Source of the DNA: Mesorhizobium sp. Pch-S
GTDB taxonomy: Bacteria; Pseudomonadota; Alphaproteobacteria; Rhizobiales; Rhizobiaceae
Assembly (NCBI RefSeq): GCF_004136315.1
Contig: NZ_CP029562.1
Location: 4,363,501 to 4,427,500 of the forward strand
Direction of reading: 5' to 3'
Length of the DNA stretch: 64,000 bases
Below, one piece after another: positions 8,126 to 17,147 of this stretch; positions within the stretch are counted from its first letter, which is position 1, and each line of letters opens with the position of its first letter. Both the position numbers and the translations under genes were made by a program. The notes beneath the pieces are model-generated. The model was not told the origin of the DNA, did no database searches, and saw only the letters and a program-made list of their open reading frames with translations.

Positions 8126-9199
8126 TCAGCCGTTGTGAAGAACCCGAAAGCGATCGGGGTCTGCGGGGTGCCGTTCCGCGACCTGTATTGGAGGCCAGGT
8201 CCATTGCCATACGTCGATGCCAGGCGTGCGCGAGAACCGGACTTGCCCGCGGGTGCCTTCGACGGCGATGTTTGGCCAGGCTTCGGCCATATGATCCCGA
8301 TCCGTGCCGGAGGAACGCAGCACTTCTGCGAGGACAGCGATGGTGTCGTAGCCTTCGAAAGCAACGAACGAGGGCGTCTCCGACAATTTCCGGCGAAGGT
8401 CTGCTTCGACACGTGCGCCGAGGGGGGCGAGGTGTTCCGGCAGATAGCGCAGGAAGGGGATTGCCGCACCTCCCGGCATTGTCGCGAATTCGGCAAATTC
8501 CGGTTGCCCGGCCGGTGCACCGATCAGGATTTCAGGCAGGAGCTGGCGGACGGCTTTGACGAGAGAGGTCACTGGCTCAGGGTAGCCGGCCAGAAGCAGC
8601 AGTGCGGTTGCGCGATTGTCGACGAGCTCGTCGCAAAGCGCCATGGGAGCGAGGGCACGCGCGTCGAATTCGACGACGGTCCCACCATGCCGGCCGAGAC
8701 AGTCCCGCAGAATGCGGGCACCTGAAGCCCAGTAGACACTCTGGTCGAGCGCCAGTGCGATCCGGCTGTGGCCGGCCGCGAGCAGGAAGTCCGCATAGAC
8801 CTGCCAGCCGCGTGACTGCGGCGGTGCCAGCCGCGCGATCCATTGCGTCGGCTGCTCGGTCAGCGTGTCGAGCACTGCGGACGAGCAGAGGAAGGGCAGC
8901 CGAAGGGCATCGGCCCTGGCAGCAACAGCCCGCGCAACGACGCTGTGATATTCTCCTGCCAGGGCAGCCACGCCGAGGCTTGCCAGTTCATCCACCGCCG
9001 CCACCGCCTTCCGGGGATCAGCGGCAGTGTCCCGCACCACCAGCTGAAGCGACCTTCCGGCGATGCCGCCAGCGGCATTGATTTCGTCGATGCCCAGTTC
9101 AAGCCCGCCGAGCAGGTGCCGGCCTGCCTGAACCCAGCCGGGCGGGGTCAGCGGAGCCAGGGCGCCGATCCGGATGGGTGACCTGTCAATCGTGTTCAT
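8126..9199 (-). CDS. Periplasmic-binding-protein-like ligand sensor (branched-chain amino acid/amide type)
   Basis: 357 residues from the chosen ATG (MNTIDRSPIRIGALAPLTPP). The opening strand IRIGALAPLTPPG and AGRHLLGGLELGIDEINAAGGIAGR (about residues 23-47) are diagnostic of the type I LivJ/UrtA/AmiC fold. FVAFEGYDTIAVLAEVL near residue 295 is the matching C-terminal block. There is no signal peptide from either start, and no ABC permease or ATPase lies nearby. It may therefore be a cytoplasmic ligand sensor like AmiC rather than a transport receptor (inference). Confidence 0.78.
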   Translation of the reverse strand: MNTIDRSPIRIGALAPLTPPGWVQAGRHLLGGLELGIDEINAAGGIAGRSLQLVVRDTAADPRKAVAAVDELASLGVAALAGEYHSVVARAVAARADALRLPFLCSSAVLDTLTEQPTQWIARLAPPQSRGWQVYADFLLAAGHSRIALALDQSVYWASGARILRDCLGRHGGTVVEFDARALAPMALCDELVDNRATALLLLAGYPEPVTSLVKAVRQLLPEILIGAPAGQPEFAEFATMPGGAAIPFLRYLPEHLAPLGARVEADLRRKLSETPSFVAFEGYDTIAVLAEVLRSSGTDRDHMAEAWPNIAVEGTRGQVRFSRTPGIDVWQWTWPPIQVAERHPADPDRFRVLHNG

Positions 9200-9444
9200 G
9201 CGTTGCTGTCTAAGGGAGGCTTTGCCGGAATGGACAGGGACAGTGCAGTACAAATTTGACAATCTGTATCGGTGTCCTGGCCGGTACAGTGGGCTCCGGT
9301 TTCATGAAGCCCTTGATGCGGGTCTCCCCGGGCCGTGCGCATAGTTTCGGATCGTGGTTCATCCGGCTTGCGCTTTTCCTTGCGAGCCGTGGGCTGTTTC
9401 GGCATCTGGTAGCCGTGGAATCGTCGAAAGCAGTGAGCAGGCAC

Positions 9445-9810
9445 ATGACCAAGGACGAAGTTGCCAAGGACTATCTGGACTTCCTGAGAACGGCGCTGAC
9501 CGTTTTCACCTGGACGGCGTTGTGCACGGCCGTGACGGTGTTCGCGTGGAGTCCGGAGATACTCGAGTATGGGGTCCTGGCGCGATTGCTGGCGGCCATC
9601 GTCTCCTTCGTAGCCCTCACAACCACGATCGGCGGCGCCTACAGCCTGGTCTTGTCCGCCTACGCGCTGCGCAAGAAAATCATGCCTCACGCGCCCTGGG
9701 CCATCCTGATGCCGGTGGTGTTCTTCGGGCCCATCGCCCTGTGGGTCTTCGGGCTGGCCGCGGTGTCGATCTTCGTGGTGCCGATGCTCAAGAACATCGC
9801 CCAGTACTAG
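9445..9810 (+). CDS. Hypothetical membrane protein, 121 aa
   Basis: Start placed at MTKDEVAKDYLD because the longer frame upstream (from 9256) would add an atypical 63 residues and overlap the divergent gene. Three membrane helices are at about residues 16-36, 48-72 and 84-112. There is no recognised domain. It sits 105 bases before the OmpA-type gene. The start is uncertain: GTG at 9433 is an alternative. Confidence 0.6.
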   Translation: MTKDEVAKDYLDFLRTALTVFTWTALCTAVTVFAWSPEILEYGVLARLLAAIVSFVALTTTIGGAYSLVLSAYALRKKIMPHAPWAILMPVVFFGPIALWVFGLAAVSIFVVPMLKNIAQY

Positions 9811-9916
9811 CCTAGTGTCAGGTTGCGCCAATGATGGGAGGCGGCAGGTCTGCTTGTCGGGTAGCGCGCGGTGTGATCTTCTGCCCACGAGCCGTTTTCA
9901 TCGTTTTGGGGGAAGC

Positions 9917-11023
9917 ATGAACAACCGGATTTTCACCCGCATTGCCGCTCTTTCCGTCGCCATGGTGTCGGCTCTCGTCATCGCCGCCACCCCAGGTCTT
10001 GCCGACGCCACCAATCCAACGGCCGACATTGACGGCGCTTCCGACAACGTGCTGGTCAAACGATATGACGGCTCCTTCATCGTCTCCTACGAGAAGCTCG
10101 CCTATACCGATTTCAGCTTGCCGCTCTCGGCGCTGAAGCCCAGCGAGGATCCGGACGCACGCGACAAGAACAACAACCGGAAGTTCGCGCCTGAGAAGAA
10201 GGTCGAGGCCGAAGGCGCTCTCACCCGCATCGCCTATGTCCTGCCGCCGGATCGCTCGCCGCTCGAAGTGCTGCGCAACTACCAGGATGTGATCGCCCAG
10301 AAAGGCGGCGAGCTGTTGTTCGAGTGCAAGAAGGAAGAATGCGGCGGGGCTGCCGATCGTGCTTCCAGCGGCGGCGGCAACGACATGAGCCTGACCATGT
10401 TCTTCTTTTACGACAGCGACCTGAAGGACGCCGACTTCAGCAATGGCAAATGCGCGCTCGCGTCGACGATCACCGACCAGCGCTATTTCACGGCCAAGGT
10501 GCCGGAGGATGGCGGCGATGCCTATGTCGCGGTGCAGACCTACACCGTGCTTGACGACCTCTATTGCAAGGAACTGAACGGCCGCACGGTGGCGGTTGTC
10601 CAGGTCTTGGAGCCCAAGGCACGAGACAAGAAAATGGTGGTCGTCGAAGCCGCGAAGATGAATGAATCGCTGTCGGCGACGGGATCGATTTCGCTCTACG
10701 GCATCTATTTCGATACCGACAAGGCCGACATAAAGCCGGAGTCCGACCCCACCTTGAAGGAGATCGCCACCCTGTTGAAGGACGATCCGAAAATGGCCGT
10801 GCTGGTTGTTGGTCATACGGACAACCAGGGAAGCTTCGATCACAACATCGACCTGTCGTCGCGCCGCGCACAGGCAGTCAAGGCGGCATTGGCGTCGAAA
10901 TACGAAATCGATGAAAAGCGGCTCACAGCAGCGGGGGCCGGCATGATGGCGCCCATTGCTTCCAACGACAATGACGAAGGCCGCGCCAAGAACCGACGCG
11001 TGGTCCTGGTCAAGGCGAACTGA
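9917..11023 (+). CDS. OmpA-family outer-membrane protein with DUF4892-like N-terminal domain
   Basis: 368 residues. The start at 9917 has GGGGGA ahead and gives a signal peptide ending about residue 30 (TPGLADA). Residues about 45-225 resemble DUF4892, containing SPLEVLRNYQDVI and a cysteine pair FECKKEEC. The C-terminal third is an OmpA/Pal peptidoglycan-binding domain: IYFDTDKADIKPES, VLVVGHTDNQG and NRRVVLVKA carry the conserved Asp and Arg that bind diaminopimelate. It probably tethers the outer membrane to the wall. Confidence 0.85.
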   Translation: MNNRIFTRIAALSVAMVSALVIAATPGLADATNPTADIDGASDNVLVKRYDGSFIVSYEKLAYTDFSLPLSALKPSEDPDARDKNNNRKFAPEKKVEAEGALTRIAYVLPPDRSPLEVLRNYQDVIAQKGGELLFECKKEECGGAADRASSGGGNDMSLTMFFFYDSDLKDADFSNGKCALASTITDQRYFTAKVPEDGGDAYVAVQTYTVLDDLYCKELNGRTVAVVQVLEPKARDKKMVVVEAAKMNESLSATGSISLYGIYFDTDKADIKPESDPTLKEIATLLKDDPKMAVLVVGHTDNQGSFDHNIDLSSRRAQAVKAALASKYEIDEKRLTAAGAGMMAPIASNDNDEGRAKNRRVVLVKAN

Positions 11024-11041
11024 ACGCAAGGTTCTGGAACA

Positions 11042-11239
11042 ATGATCGCAGACTATATCGATCAGTTCATCATGTTGTGCGCCGGGTTGTGGATGTCCGG
11101 GGTGGGGTTTGGGTTGCTTGCGTTCCCCATCCAGGCCAATCCCGGGCAATCGGGATGGTGGGAACATCTCATGAAGCATTTCAAGTGGATGGGCCCGCTT
11201 CTCATGGTGATCGCCATCGTGCTGGCCGTCGCCAAATAG
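11042..11239 (+). CDS. Small membrane protein, 65 aa
   Basis: 65 residues with two hydrophobic helices (about 7-28 and 47-64) joined by a Trp-rich loop, PGQSGWWEHLMKHFKWMG. AAGGTTCTGGAAC precedes the ATG with weak ribosome-site character. It starts 18 bases after the OmpA gene stop, so it is probably co-transcribed with it. Function unknown. Confidence 0.6.
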   Translation: MIADYIDQFIMLCAGLWMSGVGFGLLAFPIQANPGQSGWWEHLMKHFKWMGPLLMVIAIVLAVAK

Positions 11240-11271
11240 GGACGTGTCCTGCTGGACAATTCTGGCTTTCG

Positions 11272-11520
11272 ATCGAACTGAGCGAAAAAGGAAAAGCGTT
11301 TCCTCAAGCGTGTCGCGACGATCCCCCATTTTCCCTGGTCGAACAAGGTCGCAGCCGCCGACACCAAGGGCAAGTCGATGCGGATTTCCCGCGCCACTTT
11401 CGAGCGTTTCAAGGAAGAGCGCATCATCATCTGCACCGGCAGCGGGCTGACGTCGAACTCCTATTCGGTCAATCCATCCCGATCGCTCCCGAGGTCGAAG
11501 AGATCAACCTTTCGTCCTGA
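11272..11520 (+). pseudogene. Frame-broken paralogue of the 83-aa gene at 5482
   Basis: Three-frame reading shows IELSEK, then EKRFLKRVATIPHFPWSN...MRISRATFERFKEERIII in the next frame, then SIPIAPEVEEINLSS back in the first. These line up along the whole of the intact gene at 5482-5733. One base is extra in the A-run at 11285-11289 and one is missing near 11470-11480. The ATG of the homologue is replaced by TCG, and no alternative start lies in frame. Most likely a decayed duplicate; two compensating sequence errors are the alternative. Confidence 0.7.
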
Positions 11521-11670
11521 CAACTGGAAAGCCGCCAGCTTGCCCATGGGCATCTTCGAGGCGGGATGAGTAAATCTCACCGCCATTGCCAGCTAAACTC
11601 CTTTGACGAGATAAATTCCCCGGGCCGACAATTCCCGCAGGCGCCACGCCAACACAAGGGGGGAATTGGT

Positions 11671-12717
11671 ATGCTCACGAGACGCGAATTGCTGGTTACG
11701 GCTACTTCCGCACTGACGGTTGGCGCACTGGGCGGAGTGGCCTTCGCTGAGCCCGACGAGGCTCTGGTCGCGCGGGCCCGCGAGGAAGGCAGCATCACCT
11801 GGTACACCGGCATCGTGGTCAATCAGCTGGTGCGGCCGGTGGTGGCCGGCTTCAAGCAGCGCTATGGCATCGATGTGCGGTTTACGTCGGTCACCGAAGC
11901 GGAGACCGTGCTGCGCATGCGCAGCGAGGCGAATGCCGGCCAGAACCTGGCCGACCTGTTCGATTCCTCAGGTGCGGTGTTTCCGCCGCTGCTGGCTTCC
12001 GGGCTTGTCGGTCAGTTCCAGCCATCCAATGCCGCTTCCTTCTCTCCGGATATGAAGGACAAGGATGGCTACTACACCGCCATCTATTCGATCTACCTGA
12101 CCACGGGCTACAACACCGATCTCGTCAGCGAAGAGGAAGCCCCCAAGGGCTACGAGGACCTGCTCGATCCGAAATGGCACGGCAAAATGGCTTGGGCAGA
12201 CACGCCTGCATTGTCGGGTCCTGCCGGCTTCATCGCCAATGTGCTGGACATCATGGGCGACGAAAAGGGCATGGACTATCTGAAGCGCCTGTCGACGCAA
12301 AAAATCGTCAACGTCCCCGGCAACCAGCGCGTGGTCCTCGATAACGTTATCGCCGGCCAATATCCGATCGGTCTGATGATCTACAATCACCAGACTTACA
12401 TCAGCCGCGCCAAGGGAGCGCCGGTGAAAGCGGCGCGAACCGAGCCATTTGTCGGCCATCTCGGCGCGATCTTCCTCGCCAAGAATGCGCCGCACCCGAA
12501 CGCAGCCAGGCTGTTCATCGAATATCTCTGCTCGCCGGAAGGGCAGGGGCTGGTGCGTGACGCAGGTTATCCGCCCGCTGATCCGCGCATTCCGCCCAAG
12601 GAGCCAGGAACCAGTCCGGTTACTGCAGGCTTCAAATACAGGATGATGACGCCCGCGGATGCCGGCGAGCCGCTGGCGAAATGGGTCGCAATCTACAACG
12701 AACTGTTCAAGGCGTAG
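11671..12717 (+). CDS. Iron(III)-type ABC transporter substrate-binding protein
   Basis: 348 residues. The start at 11671 follows AAGGGGGG and gives a twin-arginine-like signal (TRRELLVTATSALTVGALGG), mature from about residue 28. The mature part begins ALVARAREEGSITWYTGI, the usual first strand of FbpA/AfuA-type receptors. DLFDSSGAVF, YTAIYSIYLTTGYNTD and GLMIYNHQTYISRAKGAPV are later family blocks. No permease or ATPase follows, so it is an orphan receptor; the ligand could be ferric iron, or a thiamine- or polyamine-type ligand of the same fold. Confidence 0.82.
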   Translation: MLTRRELLVTATSALTVGALGGVAFAEPDEALVARAREEGSITWYTGIVVNQLVRPVVAGFKQRYGIDVRFTSVTEAETVLRMRSEANAGQNLADLFDSSGAVFPPLLASGLVGQFQPSNAASFSPDMKDKDGYYTAIYSIYLTTGYNTDLVSEEEAPKGYEDLLDPKWHGKMAWADTPALSGPAGFIANVLDIMGDEKGMDYLKRLSTQKIVNVPGNQRVVLDNVIAGQYPIGLMIYNHQTYISRAKGAPVKAARTEPFVGHLGAIFLAKNAPHPNAARLFIEYLCSPEGQGLVRDAGYPPADPRIPPKEPGTSPVTAGFKYRMMTPADAGEPLAKWVAIYNELFKA

Positions 12718-12773
12718 TCCGGCCGTCGTCCAACCCGTCCTGCAGCCCCGATCACGCCGCCACGGCTGATGGC

Positions 12774-13133
12774 CTACACCACTTCGAGCGTGTCCTCGAG
12801 CTTGGGAATTCCGGCGAGTTCGGCACCGGCAACGATGCTGTCGAGCAGACCGGGAAAACGCTGGTCGAGGTCCTCGCGGCGCAGCGTGAGAAAGCGCTGC
12901 GTACCGACCGCTTCGGTGCGGGTGACGCCAGCTTCGCGCAGCTTGGCCAGATGGTAGCTGAGGTTGGTCTTTGAGCCCAGCGCCAGGAAGCGGCTGCAGT
13001 TCATTCGTCCCTTGCCGTCCTGGCAACGGGCGAGGTGGGCGACGATGGCCAGACGGGTCGGGTCGCCAAGCACCGAAAGCACCAGCGGCAGGCTGATCTG
13101 ATCGGCGGTTGGGTGGGGCAGGGTCATCGACAT
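12774..13133 (-). CDS. ArsR-family winged-helix repressor
   Basis: 119 residues from MSMTLPHPTADQISLPL. The start at 13133 is preferred over 13301 because the upstream extension crosses the operator region. The winged helix spans about residues 17-85: VLSVLGDPTRLAIVAHLARC, then LGSKTNLSYHLAKLREAGV as the recognition helix and GTQRFLTLRREDLDQRFPG as the wing. There is no CxC metal motif in the usual alpha-3 place, so it probably senses an organic ligand. Divergent from an MFS pump with two matching palindromes between them. Confidence 0.82.
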   Translation of the reverse strand: MSMTLPHPTADQISLPLVLSVLGDPTRLAIVAHLARCQDGKGRMNCSRFLALGSKTNLSYHLAKLREAGVTRTEAVGTQRFLTLRREDLDQRFPGLLDSIVAGAELAGIPKLEDTLEVV

Positions 13134-13251
13134 GCGCTCAAGGTAGGGGCGTTTCCGGCCCGATTCAATGCGCCGGCAAACCGCGCGCCTGAACGGTCCG
13201 CTGACATGATGCTGGCAGGAGCCTTGTGCCATGGAATTGAAAAACCGCCAA

Positions 13252-13287
13252 GCCTTGTTCAAATATTCAATGTTTTTTGAACAAGGC
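13252..13287. promoter_or_regulatory. Perfect inverted repeat, ArsR operator copy 1
   Basis: Arms 13252-13263 and 13276-13287 are perfectly complementary over 12 bp (GCCTTGTTCAAA) around a 12-base AT-rich centre. The inner 25 bases resemble operator copy 2 about 60 bases downstream. Located 120-150 bases ahead of the repressor start. Confidence 0.65.
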
Positions 13288-13320
13288 CTGGCTGCAAGCA
13301 ATTGACAAACCGCCGGGACA

Positions 13321-13348
13321 AGTTCAATTGTTCAATATTCTTTGAACT
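13321..13348. promoter_or_regulatory. Inverted repeat, ArsR operator copy 2 at the MFS start
   Basis: Arms AGTTCAA (13321-13327) and TTGAACT (13342-13348). The TTCAA-N-TTCAAT-N-TTTGAAC layout is shared with copy 1. It ends 11 bases before the MFS ATG and overlaps the likely promoter and ribosome site, so repressor binding here would block the pump directly. Confidence 0.65.
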
Positions 13349-13359
13349 AAGGATATCCC

Positions 13360-14535
13360 ATGGACAAGCGCCTCTACTGGCTCGCGCTCGGATCGTTCAC
13401 CATTTCGACCGAGGGTTTTGTCATTTCCGCTCTGCTGCCGGAGATCGCCGCGGATGCCGGCATCTCGGTGCCGGTGGCGGGTGTGCTGATCACCGCTTTT
13501 GCGCTGGCCTATGCGGTCGGCGCGCCGGTGCTGGCGACACTGACCGGCGACTGGGACCGCCGCCGCATCATTCTGTGGACGCTGGCTTTCTTCGTGCTCG
13601 GCAATATCGTGGCCGGGCTTTCGTCCTCCTTCGCGGTGCTGCTTGCAGCGCGTATCGTCATGGCACTGGCGTCGGGTCTCTTTGCCGCCACCGCACAGGC
13701 AACGGCGGTAGCGCTGGTCGATGCGCATCACCGTGCGCGCGCCATCTCCGTTGTGGTCGGCGGCACGACCATTGCGGTGGCAGTCGGGGCACCGCTCGGC
13801 GCGCTTCTGGGAACCTTCGCCGGCTGGCGCGGCACCTTCTTTGCGGTGGCCGCACTGGGCACGCTGGCGGGGCTTGTCTTGGCCTGGCGCCTGCCACGCG
13901 GGCTGGTTGGCACCCGTTTGCCGCTCAGTGAGCGGTTGCGGGCAGCGTTGCGCCCTGGCGTGCTGCCGATCCTTGTCCAGACCCTGCTGATCCTGACCGG
14001 TGCCTTCACGGTGTTCTCCTACATTGCGCCGCTGGCGATCGAAGGCGCGGGTCTGAGTGAACTCGCCTTGCCGGGCCTGCTGCTCGCCTTCGGCATCGGT
14101 GCGGTTCTCGGCAACATCACGGGCGGCCAGATGGCCGACCGCTTTGGTGCCACGCGCACGGTCGCGTGGTCGTTCGGGCTGGTGACCATCGTTCTGGCGT
14201 TGATCTCGGCAGTGCCGGTTCTGCCGCGTCCGGTTGCCGGTCCCGCGCTGTTCGCGCTGATCGCCGCCTGGGGCCTGATTGGCTGGGCTTTTCCGCCGGC
14301 ACAGGCCAGCCGCATCGTGAAACTGGCGCCGGATGCTGCACCGATCGTGCTCTCCCTCAATGCGTCGGCGCTTTATCTTGGCGTCGCGCTGGGAGCGGTG
14401 GTCGGTGGCGTGGTACTGCAATATGGCGGCACGGTCGATCTCGGTATCGCCGCGGCACTCTTCCCGCTCGCCGGTCTCGGTTTGCTGCTGCTCAGCCTGC
14501 GTGTCGCAAGACCGTCGGCGATGCCGGCCGAATAG
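13360..14535 (+). CDS. MFS transporter, drug:H+ antiporter-1 type
   Basis: 391 residues, twelve helices. FTISTEGFVISALLPEIAAD (about residues 12-31) is the TM1 signature of the AraJ/PbuE/chloramphenicol-pump branch, and GDWDRRRIILWTLAFF (about 63-78) is motif A between TM2 and TM3. It follows the ArsR repressor divergently with shared operators, so it is probably an inducible exporter for the compound that the repressor senses. Its stop lies 2 bases from the stop of the convergent methyltransferase. Confidence 0.88.
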   Translation: MDKRLYWLALGSFTISTEGFVISALLPEIAADAGISVPVAGVLITAFALAYAVGAPVLATLTGDWDRRRIILWTLAFFVLGNIVAGLSSSFAVLLAARIVMALASGLFAATAQATAVALVDAHHRARAISVVVGGTTIAVAVGAPLGALLGTFAGWRGTFFAVAALGTLAGLVLAWRLPRGLVGTRLPLSERLRAALRPGVLPILVQTLLILTGAFTVFSYIAPLAIEGAGLSELALPGLLLAFGIGAVLGNITGGQMADRFGATRTVAWSFGLVTIVLALISAVPVLPRPVAGPALFALIAAWGLIGWAFPPAQASRIVKLAPDAAPIVLSLNASALYLGVALGAVVGGVVLQYGGTVDLGIAAALFPLAGLGLLLLSLRVARPSAMPAE

Positions 14536-14537
14536 AC

Positions 14538-15404
14538 TCAGGCGGGCCGCTTGCCATCGAGGCTCTTCGACGAGAACCAGACATCGCCGAAGATGGCGGT
14601 GGCGGTTGCGTCGGGAGCCTTTTCTTTCGTGATGAAGACGGAACGGCTGCGTTTGGCTTCCTCGGACGTCGGTATCTTGAACGACGCACCGTCTGGTCCA
14701 GCGTCCGAGGCGCCCACGCAGGGGATGAACCAGGAGCGCATGAAGGGCTGGCAGGCAAAGCCTTTTTCCAGTCGCGTCACCAAGACGGCAAGGCCGATCT
14801 TTTCCGCCGGCCGCCAGGGAAAGACCAGCCGTCCTCCGGGTTTCAGCGCCCGCAGCCAGGAAGCAGGCGGAGCAATGGCGCCGGCATTGACATAGATGAT
14901 GTCCGACGGTGGCAATTCAGCATGCACGGCGTCGCCGTGCACCACGTTCACAGTGTCATAGCCAGCGAGGTTGTCGGTCGCACGGGCGGCGAGATGTACC
15001 TCGTATTCATAGGCCGTCACCTTGCCGGCAGGGGCCACGAGCCTGGACAGGATAGCACTGTAGTAGCCGGTGCCGGCACCGATATGGGTGATGTGCTCGC
15101 CAGGTTTCGGCGCTACCTTCGTCATCCACATTGCGTGCAGCAACGGTTCCCCGTTGTTGATGCCCTTGTCGCGATCCAGTGCCACCAGATGGTTCTGGTA
15201 GAGATGGACCGGATCGGCGCTCGGTGTTTCGATGGCACGACGGCCGGATGTCCAGGGAATGACGATCACCGTCCATGGGCCTGGACCCAGGAAGTCTTCG
15301 CGCGGGATGGTGGCAAGGGCCTCTTCCAGGCGCGGATCCTGCGCACCGGCATTCGCGGCAAGCAGACTGGCATAGAAGCGGCGGGCTTCGGCGACGCGTG
15401 TCAT
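14538..15404 (-). CDS. Protein-L-isoaspartate O-methyltransferase family protein
   Basis: 288 residues from MTRVAEARRFYASLL (15404); an upstream ATG at 15506 would overlap mntH. It contains IPREDFLGPGPW (about residues 34-45), the N-terminal helix and linker of PCMT enzymes. The SAM fold starts at EHITHIGAGTGYYSAILSRLV (about 103-123), where the usual V-x-E/D-I-G-x-G-x-G is slightly varied, and YVNAGAIAPPASWLRALKPG follows. It probably repairs isoaspartate or methylates another carboxylate. Downstream of mntH on the same strand with a 91-base gap. Confidence 0.8.
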   Translation of the reverse strand: MTRVAEARRFYASLLAANAGAQDPRLEEALATIPREDFLGPGPWTVIVIPWTSGRRAIETPSADPVHLYQNHLVALDRDKGINNGEPLLHAMWMTKVAPKPGEHITHIGAGTGYYSAILSRLVAPAGKVTAYEYEVHLAARATDNLAGYDTVNVVHGDAVHAELPPSDIIYVNAGAIAPPASWLRALKPGGRLVFPWRPAEKIGLAVLVTRLEKGFACQPFMRSWFIPCVGASDAGPDGASFKIPTSEEAKRSRSVFITKEKAPDATATAIFGDVWFSSKSLDGKRPA

Positions 15405-15495
15405 GGTCTCTTGCAAACCTTGCGGCGGCGTGGACACGATATCCACACCGCCGCAAACATAACCCAGTTTTGAGAGCGGCGTATCGTCTCTTGCT

Positions 15496-16863
15496 TCAGG
15501 CGACACCGGTGAAGATGTCGTAGAGCAGCTTGAAGTTGAGTGTGAGGATCAGCGCCGCGACGATCCAGGCCAACACCGCGACCCATCTGGAGATCGCAAA
15601 GGAACCCATCTTGTTGCGATCCGATACGAACTGGACCAGCGGGACCACGGCAAAGGGCAACTGCATCGACAGGATCACCTGGCTGAGCACCAGGAGATCG
15701 GCGGTGCCCTTTTCACCATAGATCGCGGTGACGAACACGACCGGGATGATAGCGAGACCGCGGGTCAGCAACCGGCGTGCCCAGTGCGGGATGCGCAGGT
15801 GCAGGAAGCCCTCCATCACGATCTGGCCGGCCAGTGTCGCGGTCACCGTCGAGTTGAGGCCCGAGGCAAGCAGGGCAATGGCGAACAGCGTCGAGGCAAT
15901 ACCAAGGCCAAGCAGCGGCGACAGAAGCTCGTAGGCCTGGCCGATCTCGGCGACATTCTGGTTGCCGCTGCCGTGGAACGCGACCGCCGACACGATGAGG
16001 ATGGCGGCGTTGACGAACAGCGCCAGCATCAGTGCTATGGTTGAGTCCAGCGTCGCCCATTTGATGGCGTCGCGCTTGCCGGACTCCGTGCGTGGATAGG
16101 CACGGGTCTGCACGATCGACGAGTGCAGGTAGAGGTTATGCGGCATCACCGTCGCGCCGATGATGCCCATGGCGATGTAGAGCATGGCCGGGTTGGTGAC
16201 GATCTCGGACGACGGCACGAACAGGCCGTGCAGGATCGAGCCGGGCTCAGGCGCTGCCGCGAAGATCTGGATGGCAAAGCAACCGAAGATGATGATGAGC
16301 AAGGCGACAACGAAGGCTTCGAGATAGCGGAAGCCCTTGTTCATCAACAGAAGCACCAGGAAGGCGTCGAGCGCGGTGATCAGCGCGCCGCCGATGAGCG
16401 GGATGCCGAACAGAAGATTGAGGGCGATGGCCGTGCCGATCACTTCGGCAAGGTCACAGGCGATGATGGCGAGTTCGCAGGCCACCCACAGGGCGTAAGC
16501 GACCGGCTTTGGGTAATAAGCGCGGCAGGCCTGGGCGAGATCGCGGCTGGTGGCGATGCCGAGGCGGGCGGCCAGCGCCTGCAGGAGGATCGCCATCAGG
16601 TTGGACAACATGATGACGAAGAGCAGCGTGTAGCCGAATTGTGCGCCGCCGGCGAGATCGGTCGCCCAGTTGCCGGGGTCCATGTAACCCACCGAAACCA
16701 TGTAACCCGGTCCCATGAAGGCAAACAGACGTCTGAACCATGTGCCGGTTGTCGGTACTGCGATGGAGGAATTGACTTCCGGGAGGCTCGGTCGCCCATC
16801 GCCCATCGGCCGGAAAAAGGCACGCTGGGAAGGTATTGTTTCGGCGACGTCGGCGTCTTGCAT
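15496..16863 (-). CDS. mntH: Nramp-family divalent metal (Mn2+) transporter
   Basis: 455 residues from [13 protein letters not shown] (16863). Eleven hydrophobic helices. [19 protein letters not shown] in TM1 holds the conserved D-P-G-N metal site, and [15 protein letters not shown] in TM6 holds the M-P-H motif. The family imports Mn2+ (and Fe2+) by proton symport across the inner membrane. It is divergent from mntR, which confirms the manganese assignment. The AT-rich block at about 16918-16950 between the genes is the likely site of control. Confidence 0.93.
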   Translation of the reverse strand: MQDADVAETIPSQRAFFRPMGDGRPSLPEVNSSIAVPTTGTWFRRLFAFMGPGYMVSVGYMDPGNWATDLAGGAQFGYTLLFVIMLSNLMAILLQALAARLGIATSRDLAQACRAYYPKPVAYALWVACELAIIACDLAEVIGTAIALNLLFGIPLIGGALITALDAFLVLLLMNKGFRYLEAFVVALLIIIFGCFAIQIFAAAPEPGSILHGLFVPSSEIVTNPAMLYIAMGIIGATVMPHNLYLHSSIVQTRAYPRTESGKRDAIKWATLDSTIALMLALFVNAAILIVSAVAFHGSGNQNVAEIGQAYELLSPLLGLGIASTLFAIALLASGLNSTVTATLAGQIVMEGFLHLRIPHWARRLLTRGLAIIPVVFVTAIYGEKGTADLLVLSQVILSMQLPFAVVPLVQFVSDRNKMGSFAISRWVAVLAWIVAALILTLNFKLLYDIFTGVA

Positions 16864-17106
16864 GGGGAGCCTGCTGGGTCTGGTCTGGATTGTCTGGCAA
16901 GCTAGATTTATGCCTCTGCTCAACATTATGCAACATGCTATATTTCATTGTCTCGGCTTTTTGATCGCATGATGGTTTTCGCTTAAAGGCAGCCAGTGAA
17001 GGTGTTTCGATCGGGAAGGGCGGTGCGGAAGCATGACCGTTTGCAGCCTTTCGAGCCGAAATACAAAATCCGCTTAAAAATCAGAGCTTGTGCTATAAAA
17101 GCTGAA

Positions 17107-17125
17107 AGCCGGTTTCAAACCGGCT
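17107..17125. promoter_or_regulatory. Perfect inverted repeat ahead of mntR
   Basis: AGCCGGTTT and AAACCGGCT (17107-17115, 17117-17125) are perfect 9-bp arms around one base, ending 22 bases before the TTG start. As DNA it could be an operator for MntR autoregulation or another repressor; as RNA it would be too tight a loop. Which protein binds is unknown. Confidence 0.45.
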
Positions 17126-17147
17126 GCCGAATGTCGAGGAGAAACGA

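Noticed and set aside
9818..11329. 503-codon minus-strand frame
   Set aside because: Antisense to the OmpA/DUF4892 gene, whose signal peptide and domain motifs are convincing.
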